The notes under the pieces are model-generated. The model saw nothing but the letters and a program-made list of their open reading frames with translations, was not told where the DNA came from and did not search any database. Shown in pieces: positions 24,125 through 32,219 of a stretch of DNA of 64,000 nt (positions are counted from its first letter, which is position 1; each line of letters begins with the position of its first letter). The stretch is from JACVRW01 sp034664125 (GTDB lineage: Bacteria > Actinomycetota > Thermoleophilia > Solirubrobacterales > Thermoleophilaceae), in contig JAXDIG010000024.1 in assembly GCA_034664125.1 (NCBI GenBank), positions 1-64,000 on the forward strand, read 5' to 3'. A program made the position numbers and the translations under genes.

Positions 24125-25309
24125 CTAGCCCGCGTGCGGCACGGCCAGCGGCTGGTCTGGCGGCACCGGCCGCGGGCCGACCAGCCGAGGGAGCAACCGC
24201 TTGTTGCCGCCGAACCCGATCGTGGCGAGCAGCCGCGCGGGGGCGCGGCGCGGCACCGGCCCCCCGAGCTTGAAGAGGCAATCCCGCGTGAGCCGGACGC
24301 GCTCGGTGTGCAGCAGGCGCTTGGGGCCCAGCAGGCGGAGCGTCACGACACCGGTGCAGCCCTTGCGCGGCGACACACCGGCGGGCAAACGCAGGCGGCC
24401 ACTGACCTCGACCCGTCCAGCGCGCCGGTTGAGCCCCACGTGCAGGGCGCGCACCGGCCGCAGACCCAACGCACCGGCGGCCATGAGCGGATCGTCCGTG
24501 ATCAGCGCGTCGACCTTCGCGCGAGCGGCGGCCCTGACATCGGCGCGCGCGTTGAGCGTGTAAGGAGCCACCGGATGGTGCGCGCGGTGAGCGCCGGCGA
24601 CGAAGCCGGGCGTGACCGGCCACTGCGGCGAGATCCAGTCGTAGCCGTTGTCGCTGGCGAACTTGACCGTGTCGGAGCCGGCGCTGAGGGTGAGCAGGCT
24701 GGTGGGCACGCGCGGCATGCGGCGCTTGGCGACGTCCAGGTTCGCCGGGATGAAGCTCTGGATCAGCAGCTGCGAGCGGGGCAGACCGGCAGCGACGACG
24801 ACGTCCATCACGCGGTTGGCGTAGGCGGAGGTGGGGTCCCAGTCGGGGTCGGTCGGGAGGTTCTTGATCTCGAGGTTGACCTTCGCCCCGGTGAGCCGGG
24901 CCAGCTCGAGCACCTCGGCGATCGTCGCGATCGAGCCGCTCGGGGACACCTGGCTGGTCCGCAGGCCGCCGCCCGGGCTGCCGAGCACGTCGGGGCGGCA
25001 CGAACGCAGCGCGGCGAGGGTGAAGGACCGCACCTCGCCCGTGCAGGTGGTGGTCCGATCGAGGGTGGCGTCGTGGATCGCGACGGGCACGCCGTCGCTG
25101 GTGAGCTTGGCGTCTACCTCGAGCACGAAGCCGTTGGCGGCCGCGCTCCTGTAGGCGGACAGGGTTTCCTCGGCGAACGTCGGCTTCCCGTTGACGACGG
25201 TGCCGCCGCGGTGGGCGTGGATCTGGGGCGTGGCGGCTTGCGCGGTCGCCGCGGTGGCGCCAGCCGCGAGAACTGCGGCAATGAGGGTGGCTCGAATGGT
25301 GAGCGGCAC
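24125..25309 (-). CDS. Secreted glycerophosphodiester phosphodiesterase
   Basis: A 394-residue exported enzyme that cuts glycerophosphodiesters to glycerol 3-phosphate and an alcohol. A signal peptide (LIAAVLAAGATAATAQA) precedes a TIM-barrel domain with the family residues: AHRGG (first catalytic His), EVDAKLTSDGVPVAIHD (metal-binding Glu and Asp, second His) and NLEIKN. About 130 C-terminal residues beyond the barrel form a separate beta domain with two cysteines (KGCTG, RDCLF). It starts at GTG, leaderless by the TAGGCT rule. Confidence 0.9.
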   Translation of the reverse strand: MPLTIRATLIAAVLAAGATAATAQAATPQIHAHRGGTVVNGKPTFAEETLSAYRSAAANGFVLEVDAKLTSDGVPVAIHDATLDRTTTCTGEVRSFTLAALRSCRPDVLGSPGGGLRTSQVSPSGSIATIAEVLELARLTGAKVNLEIKNLPTDPDWDPTSAYANRVMDVVVAAGLPRSQLLIQSFIPANLDVAKRRMPRVPTSLLTLSAGSDTVKFASDNGYDWISPQWPVTPGFVAGAHRAHHPVAPYTLNARADVRAAARAKVDALITDDPLMAAGALGLRPVRALHVGLNRRAGRVEVSGRLRLPAGVSPRKGCTGVVTLRLLGPKRLLHTERVRLTRDCLFKLGGPVPRRAPARLLATIGFGGNKRLLPRLVGPRPVPPDQPLAVPHAG

Positions 25310-25315
25310 CCGGCC

Positions 25316-25321
25316 AGCCTA
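25316..25321 (-). promoter_or_regulatory. -10 hexamer TAGGCT, leaderless start
   Basis: On the minus strand TAGGCT ends 6 bases before the GTG at 25309. Confidence 0.5.
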
Positions 25322-25338
25322 GTCGGGCTTGGTCCTTC

Positions 25339-25389
25339 GGGGGCTTGTCGAGAAATCCGCGCATACCGAGCAAAATTCGACAAGCCCCC
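25339..25389. repeat. Perfect 13-bp inverted repeat with 25-base spacer
   Basis: GGGGGCTTGTCGA at 25339-25351 is exactly reversed at 25377-25389. The 25-base middle is A+T-richer than the flanks. It lies in the 198-base gap between two divergent genes, so it is not in an ordinary terminator position. It could be an operator, an RNA hairpin or a small palindromic mobile repeat. No coding sequence covers it. Confidence 0.7.
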
Positions 25390-25473
25390 CGGGGAAGCGC
25401 CGCTTGGCCGCGGCCGGCCCCCTTATCGCTGCCGTTCTCCGACGCCGGGGAGACACCCCCGCCAGCCGGTCTA

Positions 25474-25500
25474 ACTTTGTAGTCAGTCGCACGATATGAT
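25474..25500 (+). promoter_or_regulatory. Amine-region promoter/operator, copy 1
   Basis: The 23-bp element ACTTTGT-NN-TCAGTCGCA-Y-GATA lies at 25474-25496 and runs into the -10 hexamer TATGAT at 25495-25500. A GTG start follows 7 bases after the hexamer. The same element with the same spacing recurs at 35750. The ACT..AGT half sites suggest a TetR-type operator. Confidence 0.6.
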
Positions 25501-25507
25501 GCGTTTC

Positions 25508-25764
25508 GTGGACCTGGCCCGCACGGCGCTCGACCACCTCTGGCTGCACTTCACCGACATGGGCGGTTACGCGGACCCCGCGGACCTCCAGGTGATCGTC
25601 AAGGGCGACGGCTGCTTCCTCGAGGACTCGAATGGCAGGCGCTACCTGGACGCGCTCGCCGGCCTGTTCTGCGTGAACGTCGGCCTGAGGAGTTCGAGTT
25701 CATCGCGTCCACCCTCGGGGCGGTGCTCGAGGAAGCGGGCGAGCGCATGGAGGTGACGGCGTGA
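25508..25764 (+). pseudogene. Class III aminotransferase, internal deletion remnant
   Basis: The first 59 or so residues (LDHLWLHFTDMGGYADP, then VIVKGDGCFLEDSNGRRYLD and ALAGLFCVNVG) are the N-terminus of a PLP-dependent class III aminotransferase of the omega-amino acid/polyamine type. At about 25685-25690 the sequence jumps to another frame that reads EEFEFIASTLGAVLEEAGER and ends at the TGA at 25762-25764, a typical C-terminus of the same family. About 370 central residues, with the PLP lysine, are missing and the ends are out of frame. The stop overlaps the next start by four bases, as in an intact operon. It could be a real deletion or an assembly join. Confidence 0.8.
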
Positions 25765-27389
25765 GCCTGAACGGCGGCTCCGGCTACGACGCGATCGTCG
25801 TGGGCGGCGGCCACAACGGCCTGGCCTGCGCCGCTTACCTCGCCCGCGCGGGCGTGCGCGTGTGCGTGCTCGAGCGGCGCGACATCCTGGGTGGCGCCTG
25901 CGTGACCGAGGAGGTGTGGCCCGGGCACCGGGTGTCGCGCGCCTCGTACGTCGTGTCGATGCTGCAGCCCAAGGTCGTGAAGGACCTACGGCTGCACGAC
26001 TTCGGCTACGAGGCGATCCCGCTCGACCCTGCCTTCTCGACGTTCGCGCCGGGCGGCAAGCCGATCTTCTTCTTCAACGACGACCAGGCCACCCGCGCCT
26101 CGATCGCCCCGCACTCGCAGCGCGACGCCGAGGCCTACCCCAAGTTCGAGGCCCTGCTGGCGCGCATGGCCGACTTCCTGCGCCCGCTGATGCTGCGCCC
26201 GCCGCCCGCGCTCGGGTCGAAGCGGCCGGGCGACCTGGTTTCGCTGCTGCGCGAGGCCGGCCGCGCCGCCGGCCTCAAGCGGCGCGAGCTGCACGAGCTG
26301 TTCCGCGTGATGACGATGTCGGTGGGCGACCTGCTGGACGAGTGGTTCGAGTCGGACGCCATCAAGGGCGCGCTCGCCTCGACCGGCGTGGTCGGCGTCT
26401 GGGCCGGGCCGCGCACGCCCGGCACCGCCTACAACCTGCTGCACCACGCCCTCGGAGAGCTGAACGGCGTCAGCGGCCTGTGGGGCCACGTCAGGGGCGG
26501 CATGGGCGGCATCTCACAGGCGCTCGCGCTCAGCGCCGAGGCGGCCGGCGCCACGATCCGCACCGGCGCCGCGGTGCGCTCGATCGACGTGAGCGGCGGG
26601 CGGACGACGGGCGTCACCCTCGACAGCGGCGAGCAGCTGCACGCCCCGCTGGTGGTGTCGGGGGCGCACCCCCGCACCACCGTGCTCGACATGGTGGGCG
26701 CCGAGCACTTCCCGGACGAGGTCGTGCGCGACATGCGCCGCTACCGCAGCCGCGGCGGGTCCGTGAAGATCAACTGCGTCCTGGCCGAGCCGCCGCGCTA
26801 CGCGCACGTCTCGACGGACGACGCGGACAGGCTGTTGCGCACCGGCATCGCCCTCTGCCCCTCGATCGACTACCTCGAGCGCGCCTGGCAGGACGCCGCG
26901 CGCGGGCGGCCCGCCGAAAGCCCCTACGTGGAGGTGGAAGTCCCGAGCGCCGTGGACCCGTCGCTTACCGACGACGGCACCACCGTGATGACGATGTTCA
27001 CCCAGTACGGCCCCCACCGCGAGGAGGACTGGCCCGAAGGCGGGCGCGAGGAGTACGGCCGCCGCTGCCTCGACATCGTCGCCGAGCACGCCCCCAACGT
27101 GAAGGACGCCCTGGTCCACCACGAGGTGCTGGCGCCCCCGGACCTGGAGCGCATCTTCGGCCTGGTGGACGGCTCGATCTTCCAGGGCGAGCAGGGCCTC
27201 GACCAGATGGCCTTCATGCGTCCCTCGCCGCTGCTTGCTCAGTACGCGACGCCCGTGGACGGCCTCTACCTGTGCGGGGCGGGCACCCACCCCGGCGGAG
27301 GCGTCATGGCGGCCTCCGGGCACAACGCGGCGCAGCGGATCCTGAAGGACCGCCGCTCGCTGAGGCGAAGGATCTCCGCCCGCGTCTAG
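25761..27389 (+). CDS. FAD-dependent oxidoreductase, PYROXD2/phytoene desaturase-like
   Basis: A 542-residue flavoprotein. The N-terminal dinucleotide-binding motif is VVGGGHNGLACAAYLARAG, followed by VLERRDILGGACVTEEVWPG, a signature of the PYROXD2 branch of the phytoene-desaturase-like amine oxidases. The C-terminal FAD contact LYLCGAGTHPGGGVMAASGH is intact. Such enzymes oxidise amines, polyenes or related compounds; the real substrate of this branch is poorly known. It starts at GTG, four bases into the aminotransferase remnant's stop, and depends on the promoter at 25474. The remnant ahead of it may not block expression, since its own stop falls at nearly the same place. Confidence 0.87.
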   Translation: MSLNGGSGYDAIVVGGGHNGLACAAYLARAGVRVCVLERRDILGGACVTEEVWPGHRVSRASYVVSMLQPKVVKDLRLHDFGYEAIPLDPAFSTFAPGGKPIFFFNDDQATRASIAPHSQRDAEAYPKFEALLARMADFLRPLMLRPPPALGSKRPGDLVSLLREAGRAAGLKRRELHELFRVMTMSVGDLLDEWFESDAIKGALASTGVVGVWAGPRTPGTAYNLLHHALGELNGVSGLWGHVRGGMGGISQALALSAEAAGATIRTGAAVRSIDVSGGRTTGVTLDSGEQLHAPLVVSGAHPRTTVLDMVGAEHFPDEVVRDMRRYRSRGGSVKINCVLAEPPRYAHVSTDDADRLLRTGIALCPSIDYLERAWQDAARGRPAESPYVEVEVPSAVDPSLTDDGTTVMTMFTQYGPHREEDWPEGGREEYGRRCLDIVAEHAPNVKDALVHHEVLAPPDLERIFGLVDGSIFQGEQGLDQMAFMRPSPLLAQYATPVDGLYLCGAGTHPGGGVMAASGHNAAQRILKDRRSLRRRISARV

Positions 27390-27434
27390 CGCACCGCCTC
27401 GATCCGTTTGCGGCCGGCGGCCGTAATACGACCC

Positions 27435-27932
27435 ATGAAGCCGACGCTGACCGCCCTCGCCCTGGCAGCCGCCCTGGTAGTGGCAGCGTGCGGCGGGGGG
27501 AGCGACAGCGGCAACGCTCAGGCGGGTGCCGCGGCCAACACCGTCTCGATCGCGAGCATCGACGGCAACGACGTGCTCGTGGACTCCAAGGGAGCGGCGC
27601 TCTATGCCTCCGATCAGGAAAAGGACGGCACGGTGCGCTGCACCGGCGGCTGCGTGTCGGTCTGGCTTCCGCTCACCGCCCCCGGCTCGGGGCAGCCGAC
27701 GGCCGCCGGCGACGTGGCCGGCAAGCTCGGCGTGGTCAAGCGCCCGGACGGCAAGCGCCAGGTGACGCTCGCCGGCCGCCCGCTCTACCGCTTCGCCCAG
27801 GACGGCGGGTCCGGCAAGGTCAGCGGCGACGGGGCCTCCGACAGCTTCGGCGGCCGGCAGTTCACCTGGCACGTGGAAGGCACCGGCGGCACGAGCAGCG
27901 GCGGCGGCAAGGGCAGTAGCTACAGCTACTAG
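27435..27932 (+). CDS. Lipoprotein with Lipoprotein_15 secreted repeats
   Basis: A 165-residue lipoprotein: signal peptide ALALAAALVVAACGGGSDS with a lipobox ending in Cys, then two repeats of the COG4315 type. Each has an aromatic core followed by a conserved Asp (ALYASDQEKDGTVRCTGGC and PLYRFAQDGG), with the motif CVSVWLPL between them. The C-terminus is a Gly/Ser tail ending SYSY. These surface repeats are common in actinobacteria and have no settled function. TAATAC lies 5 bases before the ATG, consistent with a leaderless message. It is convergent with the phosphatase-like gene, three bases away. Confidence 0.87.
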   Translation: MKPTLTALALAAALVVAACGGGSDSGNAQAGAAANTVSIASIDGNDVLVDSKGAALYASDQEKDGTVRCTGGCVSVWLPLTAPGSGQPTAAGDVAGKLGVVKRPDGKRQVTLAGRPLYRFAQDGGSGKVSGDGASDSFGGRQFTWHVEGTGGTSSGGGKGSSYSY

Positions 27933-27935
27933 TAG

Positions 27936-29438
27936 TCAGCGCACCGTGAACGTCGTGCGCGCCAGCAGCGAGTAGCCGTCGTCGAGGAACAGCCCGGCGA
28001 CGTAGCGGCCCGGCTTGAGCTTGGTGTAGAGGTCCTCCGGGGCGAAGCTGACGGTTCCGTGCGGCAGGGCGTCGAGGTAGCTGAACCCGAGGTAGCCGTA
28101 GACGTCCAGCGGGCCCGGCCGGAAGATCCCCACCCAGTCGAACTTGTTGCCGGGCGCGTTGCTCCAGCGCAACCGGATCGGCTCGCCCGCCGCAAAGCTC
28201 GGCTTGACGGCGGAGATGCCTGGGCGCGCCCCGCGCGCCAGCACCCAGAACCGCGACGTCGCCTGGATGCGGCCCCGGCCGTCCAGCAGGGCGGCGCGAT
28301 ACGAGCCCGCCCGCAGCACGCCGGTCCCGAAGTAAGCGGCGAGGTGGTCGGTGGCGTCCTCGATCGGCAGCGTGACGATCGGCCGGCTGCCGCGGCTGGG
28401 CAGGATCCCGATCCGCCGTCCCGCCCCTCCGCCCGTGGTCGTGTAGCGGATCGTCACCGTCTGGCCGGCGCGCGCCACGCGCGGCGTCGCGCTGACCAGC
28501 CGCGGCGCCGGTCCCGGCTCGGCCTCGAAGGTCGACGCCACGGCGCGGTGGTCCGAGCCCCAGTGCTCCAGCCCGACGTCCACGTCGGGCCCGCCGAGCT
28601 CGCCCACCAGGCGGCTCGAAACGGTCGTCGACGGACCGCTCGCCATCACCCAGTCGATGCGGTCGAGCGTCTCGGTGGGCCTGATGTGCGGGGGCGGCGT
28701 CCCGGCCGTCCAGGTCAGCCCCGGCCGCGCGACCGGGTCGGGGTGGACGTCGCGGTAGGAGTCGCGGAAGCCGGCGGCGGCGAGCGTCGACGAGACCGGC
28801 CACGCCAGCGGATACGCGACCTGCGGGCGGACCGCGGCCACCGCGGGCGTCCAGTCCAGGTGCGACGGCGAGTTCATGTCTCCGACCAGGAAGACCGGGA
28901 CGCCGCTGCGCGCGAGCGCCGACAGCGGCCGCAGGTACGGCTTGATCGCGGGGAGGCGCGTCTCGCGCTCGAGCTTCAGCACCGCCTTCGCCGAGCCGCC
29001 GTCGCGCACGAGCTCCGGACCGTAGGGCGTGGAAGGCAGGTGCACGTTCGCGATCGCCACCACGTGATCGAGGTCGGTCGCCGCGTACGCGATCCGCACG
29101 CCGCCGACCTGGGCCGCGAACAGGGGGTAGCGCGAGATCACGTGCAGCGTCGGGTCGTAGTACGGCATTCCGGCCGACCGGGCGATGCGCCGCAGGCCGC
29201 CCTCGGGCTCCTGCACGCCCACGATGTCGGCATCGGCGGCACGGATGGCCTGGCCGATCTGGGTGGAGTCGACCTGCACGCCGCCGTACCAGATGTTGAA
29301 CGTCATCACCGTGACCGGCTCGGCCGCGGCCTGGCCCACGGGTACGGCTCCAAGCGCCGCGGCGAGCGCGACGGTCAGGACGGCCAAGCGCCTCCCGACG
29401 CGGCTCAGCGGAGCACCAGTGAGTGCTCCGGGTGCCAC
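27936..29438 (-). CDS. Secreted endonuclease/exonuclease/phosphatase family protein
   Basis: About 500 residues: a signal peptide (LAVLTVALAAALGAVPVG, cleaved near QAAA-EP), an EEP-fold domain and a C-terminal beta-rich region of two Ig-like modules. EEP residues are present: TFNIWYGG, GVQEPEGG (metal Glu), NVHLPSTP, VGDMNSPSH (Asp-x-Asn) and the final SDHRAV (catalytic His). The family includes nucleases and phospho- or sphingolipid phosphodiesterases; secretion favours scavenging. The start is uncertain: I use the GTG at 29438, which overlaps potA by 34 bases. It is last in the pot gene run and may be cotranscribed. Confidence 0.8.
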   Translation of the reverse strand: MAPGALTGAPLSRVGRRLAVLTVALAAALGAVPVGQAAAEPVTVMTFNIWYGGVQVDSTQIGQAIRAADADIVGVQEPEGGLRRIARSAGMPYYDPTLHVISRYPLFAAQVGGVRIAYAATDLDHVVAIANVHLPSTPYGPELVRDGGSAKAVLKLERETRLPAIKPYLRPLSALARSGVPVFLVGDMNSPSHLDWTPAVAAVRPQVAYPLAWPVSSTLAAAGFRDSYRDVHPDPVARPGLTWTAGTPPPHIRPTETLDRIDWVMASGPSTTVSSRLVGELGGPDVDVGLEHWGSDHRAVASTFEAEPGPAPRLVSATPRVARAGQTVTIRYTTTGGGAGRRIGILPSRGSRPIVTLPIEDATDHLAAYFGTGVLRAGSYRAALLDGRGRIQATSRFWVLARGARPGISAVKPSFAAGEPIRLRWSNAPGNKFDWVGIFRPGPLDVYGYLGFSYLDALPHGTVSFAPEDLYTKLKPGRYVAGLFLDDGYSLLARTTFTVR

Positions 29439-30508
29439 CCCACCCGCACCCGGTTGCCGATCTCCCAGCGGTCGTCCGCGCGCGCGCGCGCCGTGTTCTG
29501 CTCGAGCGCGACGAGCCGCTCGCCCGGCGCCAGCTCGACGATCACCTGGGTCGTCGTCCCCACATACACGCGCTCGACGATCGTGCCGTCCACCGACGCC
29601 ATGCCGGGCTCGAGGTCGTCGATCCAGATCTTCTCCGGGCGCACCGACAGGTGCACCTCGGCGCCCTGGCTGCAGTCGGCCGGCACCTGCGCCGAGCACA
29701 GGACCCCGGACGAGAGCCGCACGCCGCCGTTCTCCGCGACGCCGGCCAGCAGGTTGGAAACCCCGATGAAGCCGGCCACGAACGGACCGGAGGGGTGCTC
29801 GTAGATGTCCTCCGGCGAGCCGCACTGCTTGACCTCGCCCCCTTCCATCACCGCGATGCGGTCGGACATCGCGAGCGCTTCCTCCTGGTCGTGGGTGACG
29901 TAGAGGAACGTGATGCCGACCTCGCGCTGGATGCCCTTCAGCTCCACCTGCATCTGCTTGCGCAGCTTGAGGTCGAGCGCGCCCAGCGGCTCGTCGAGCA
30001 GCAGCACCGCCGGGCGGTTCACGAGCGCGCGCGCCAGCGCCACGCGCTGCTTCTGGCCGCCCGACAGCTCCCGCGGGCGCGCCTTGCCGCGCTCGCGCAG
30101 CTGCACCAGCTCGAGCGCCTCGGCCACGCGGCGCTGGATCTCGTCCTTGGCGACCTTGCGGCGCTGCAGGCCGAACGCGACGTTGCGCTCGACGTCCAGG
30201 TGCTCGAACAGCGCGTAGCTCTGGAACACGGTGTTCACGTTGCGCTTGTAGGGCGGCACGGTTTCCACCGGCTCGCCCTCGAGCAGGATGCGTCCCGCGG
30301 TGGGCTGCTCGAAGCCGGCCACCATGCGCAGCGTCGTGGTCTTGCCGCACCCCGACGGGCCCAGCAGCGAGAAGAACTCGCCGGCCTGGATGTCGAGGCT
30401 CAGCTCGCTTACGGCAGTCGCATCGCCGAAGCGCTTGCTGACGCCCTCGAAGCGTATGGCCGAGGCACTCGGCTCGGCCGAGTGCGCACGGATGGCTTCG
30501 ACGCTCAT
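29405..30508 (-). CDS. potA: Polyamine ABC transporter ATPase PotA
   Basis: A 367-residue ATPase driving uptake through PotB/PotC. It has Walker A GPSGCGKTTT, NTVFQSYALFEHLDV (Q-loop), signature LSGGQKQRVALARAL, Walker B VLLLDEPLGALD and the switch His in YVTHDQEEALA. A C-terminal TOBE regulatory domain contains LSVRPEKIWI. Length and order fit the spermidine/putrescine (PotA/PotG) group. Related importers can carry other cationic solutes, so spermidine or putrescine is the best guess rather than proven. The gene overlaps potC by four bases. Confidence 0.92.
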   Translation of the reverse strand: MSVEAIRAHSAEPSASAIRFEGVSKRFGDATAVSELSLDIQAGEFFSLLGPSGCGKTTTLRMVAGFEQPTAGRILLEGEPVETVPPYKRNVNTVFQSYALFEHLDVERNVAFGLQRRKVAKDEIQRRVAEALELVQLRERGKARPRELSGGQKQRVALARALVNRPAVLLLDEPLGALDLKLRKQMQVELKGIQREVGITFLYVTHDQEEALAMSDRIAVMEGGEVKQCGSPEDIYEHPSGPFVAGFIGVSNLLAGVAENGGVRLSSGVLCSAQVPADCSQGAEVHLSVRPEKIWIDDLEPGMASVDGTIVERVYVGTTTQVIVELAPGERLVALEQNTARARADDRWEIGNRVRVGWHPEHSLVLR

Positions 30509-31389
30509 GCTCCCTCCCTCCCGAGTAGCACGCCCAGCCCGCTCTCCCTGCGGCCGAGCAGGCGTGGCAGGAACAGCGCCAGGCCGATCGCCAGGAGGGA
30601 GATCGCGAGCATGAACGAGCCGATCGCGTTGATGGTGGGCGTCACACCGAAGCGGATCGCCGACCAGATGCGCACCGGCAGCGGCTGTGGCGACTCGCCG
30701 GTGGTGAAGAACGACAAGACGAAGTCATCGAAGCTGAGTGCGAACACGAGCAGCCCGGCGGCCAGGACCGCCGGCCACAGCTCGGGCAGCGTGACCAGCC
30801 TGAAGGTCTGCAAGCGCGTGGCGCCGAGGTCCAGCGCCGCGTTCTCGACCTCGGGGCCGAGCGAGGCAAGCCGGCCACGCACCACGACCGTCACGTACGA
30901 GATCGAGAACGTGATGTGGCCGAGGATGATCGTGGTCAGCGACAGGTGCAGGCCGATCTGCGTGAACAGCAGCAGCGCCGAGACGCCGGCCACGATCTCG
31001 GGTGTGACCAGCGGAATCAGCATCATCACGTTGGCGGCCCCGCTCCAGCGCGTGCGCGCCCGTACGAGGCCGTAGGCGAGCATCGTGCCGAGCGTTGTGG
31101 CCACCACCATCGTCACCGCCGCGATCTCGATGCTCGCGATCAGCGAGGAGCGCAGCGACTCGCTCGAGAAGAAGCGGTCGTACCAGGTGAAGCTGAAGCC
31201 CTCGAAGTTCTGGAGCGAGCGGCTCGAGTTGAACGAGAAGAGCACCACGAGCGCGATCGGCGCGAACATGAACAGGTAGAAGATCCAGGCGAACACGCGC
31301 AGGAAGCGCGGCCGGTCGAAGTCCTTGGGCGGCCGCGCGCTGGCCCGCTCGGGCGCGATCGCGGCGGGCCGCTCGGCCACGGTGCTCAT
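30505..31389 (-). CDS. potC: Polyamine ABC transporter permease PotC
   Basis: A 294-residue membrane protein with six helices. The conserved EAA loop, which contacts the ATPase, reads ENAALDLGATRLQTFRLVTL. A cytoplasmic N-terminus of about 25 residues (ERPAAIAPERASARPP) is extra. The protein follows the PotC/PotI pattern, including LSFDDFVLSFFTTG, a hallmark of this permease. It overlaps potB and potA by four bases on each side, so the three are translated together. Confidence 0.92.
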   Translation of the reverse strand: MSTVAERPAAIAPERASARPPKDFDRPRFLRVFAWIFYLFMFAPIALVVLFSFNSSRSLQNFEGFSFTWYDRFFSSESLRSSLIASIEIAAVTMVVATTLGTMLAYGLVRARTRWSGAANVMMLIPLVTPEIVAGVSALLLFTQIGLHLSLTTIILGHITFSISYVTVVVRGRLASLGPEVENAALDLGATRLQTFRLVTLPELWPAVLAAGLLVFALSFDDFVLSFFTTGESPQPLPVRIWSAIRFGVTPTINAIGSFMLAISLLAIGLALFLPRLLGRRESGLGVLLGREGA

Positions 31390-32219
31390 GCCATCGCCTC
31401 GCGAGACGCCTTGGCCGCCGAGCGCAGGTACATCACCATGAAGATCAGCAGGAAGAGCATCATCAGCGTGGTCAGCGCGGCGCCGAACGGCCAGTTCTCC
31501 GCTGCGAAGAACTGCTGCTGGATCAGGTTGCCGACCATGTACTCGTCGGGCCCGCCGAGCAGCTGGGCGCTGACGAAGTCGCCGACCGCCGGCAGGAACA
31601 CGAGCACAGCGCCGGCGAGCACGCCCTGGAAGGTGTGCGGGAAGGTCACGTGGCGGAACGTGTGCCAGCGAGAGCCGTAGAGGTCCTTGCCGGCCTCGAT
31701 CAAGGACGGGTCCATGCGGTCGAGCGCCGCGTAGATCGGCAGGATCATGAAGGCGAGGTAGCCGTACACGAGGCCGCCGATCACCGCATAGGGCGTGTTC
31801 AGGAAGCGGATGTCCGTGTTCATGGCCCCGTTGAAGATGCCCTCGTCCCCGAGGATGGCCACCCAGGCGTAGGTGCGCACCAGGTAGTTAACGAAGAACG
31901 GCAGCACCACCAGCGCGATCAGGACGTTCTTGCGGCGCCCCCCGAAACGGGCGATGTAGTAGGCGATCGGGTAGCCGATCGCCAGGCAGAGCACCACCGT
32001 CGCCAGCGCGTATCCGACGGAGCGCAGCAGCACCGGCGCGAACAGCGGGTCGAAGGCGTCGCGGTAGTTCTCGGGATGCCACCCGTAGAGCGAGTTGCCG
32101 AGGTCGTCGGTGGTGCCGAACGAGATCGCCAGCAGGATCCCGAGCGGCACGAGGAAGAAGAGCAGCAGCCAGACCGCTCCCGGGAAGAGGAAGCCCGAGG
32201 CGAAGCGCTGCTCGCTCAC
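31386..32219 (-). CDS. potB: Polyamine ABC transporter permease PotB
   Basis: A 277-residue permease with six helices. The ATPase-contact loop is EAGKDLYGSRWHTFRHVTFP. FVNYLVRTYAWVAILG and FLPAVGDFVSAQLLGGPDEY are typical PotB/PotH segments. The start is the GTG at 32219, overlapping the potD stop (GTGA). A longer upstream reading in this frame is only the shadow of potD. Confidence 0.92.
   Translation of the reverse strand: MSEQRFASGFLFPGAVWLLLFFLVPLGILLAISFGTTDDLGNSLYGWHPENYRDAFDPLFAPVLLRSVGYALATVVLCLAIGYPIAYYIARFGGRRKNVLIALVVLPFFVNYLVRTYAWVAILGDEGIFNGAMNTDIRFLNTPYAVIGGLVYGYLAFMILPIYAALDRMDPSLIEAGKDLYGSRWHTFRHVTFPHTFQGVLAGAVLVFLPAVGDFVSAQLLGGPDEYMVGNLIQQQFFAAENWPFGAALTTLMMLFLLIFMVMYLRSAAKASREAMA

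Noticed and set aside
25339..25389. Insertion-sequence ends
   Set aside because: The inverted arms enclose only 25 bases, there is no transposase and I see no target duplication. A small palindromic repeat or hairpin is a better description.
28059..29804. A large plus-strand protein opposite the phosphatase-like gene
   Set aside because: Composition is dominated by Arg and Pro, it has no recognisable domain, and the minus-strand gene has intact EEP motifs and a signal peptide.
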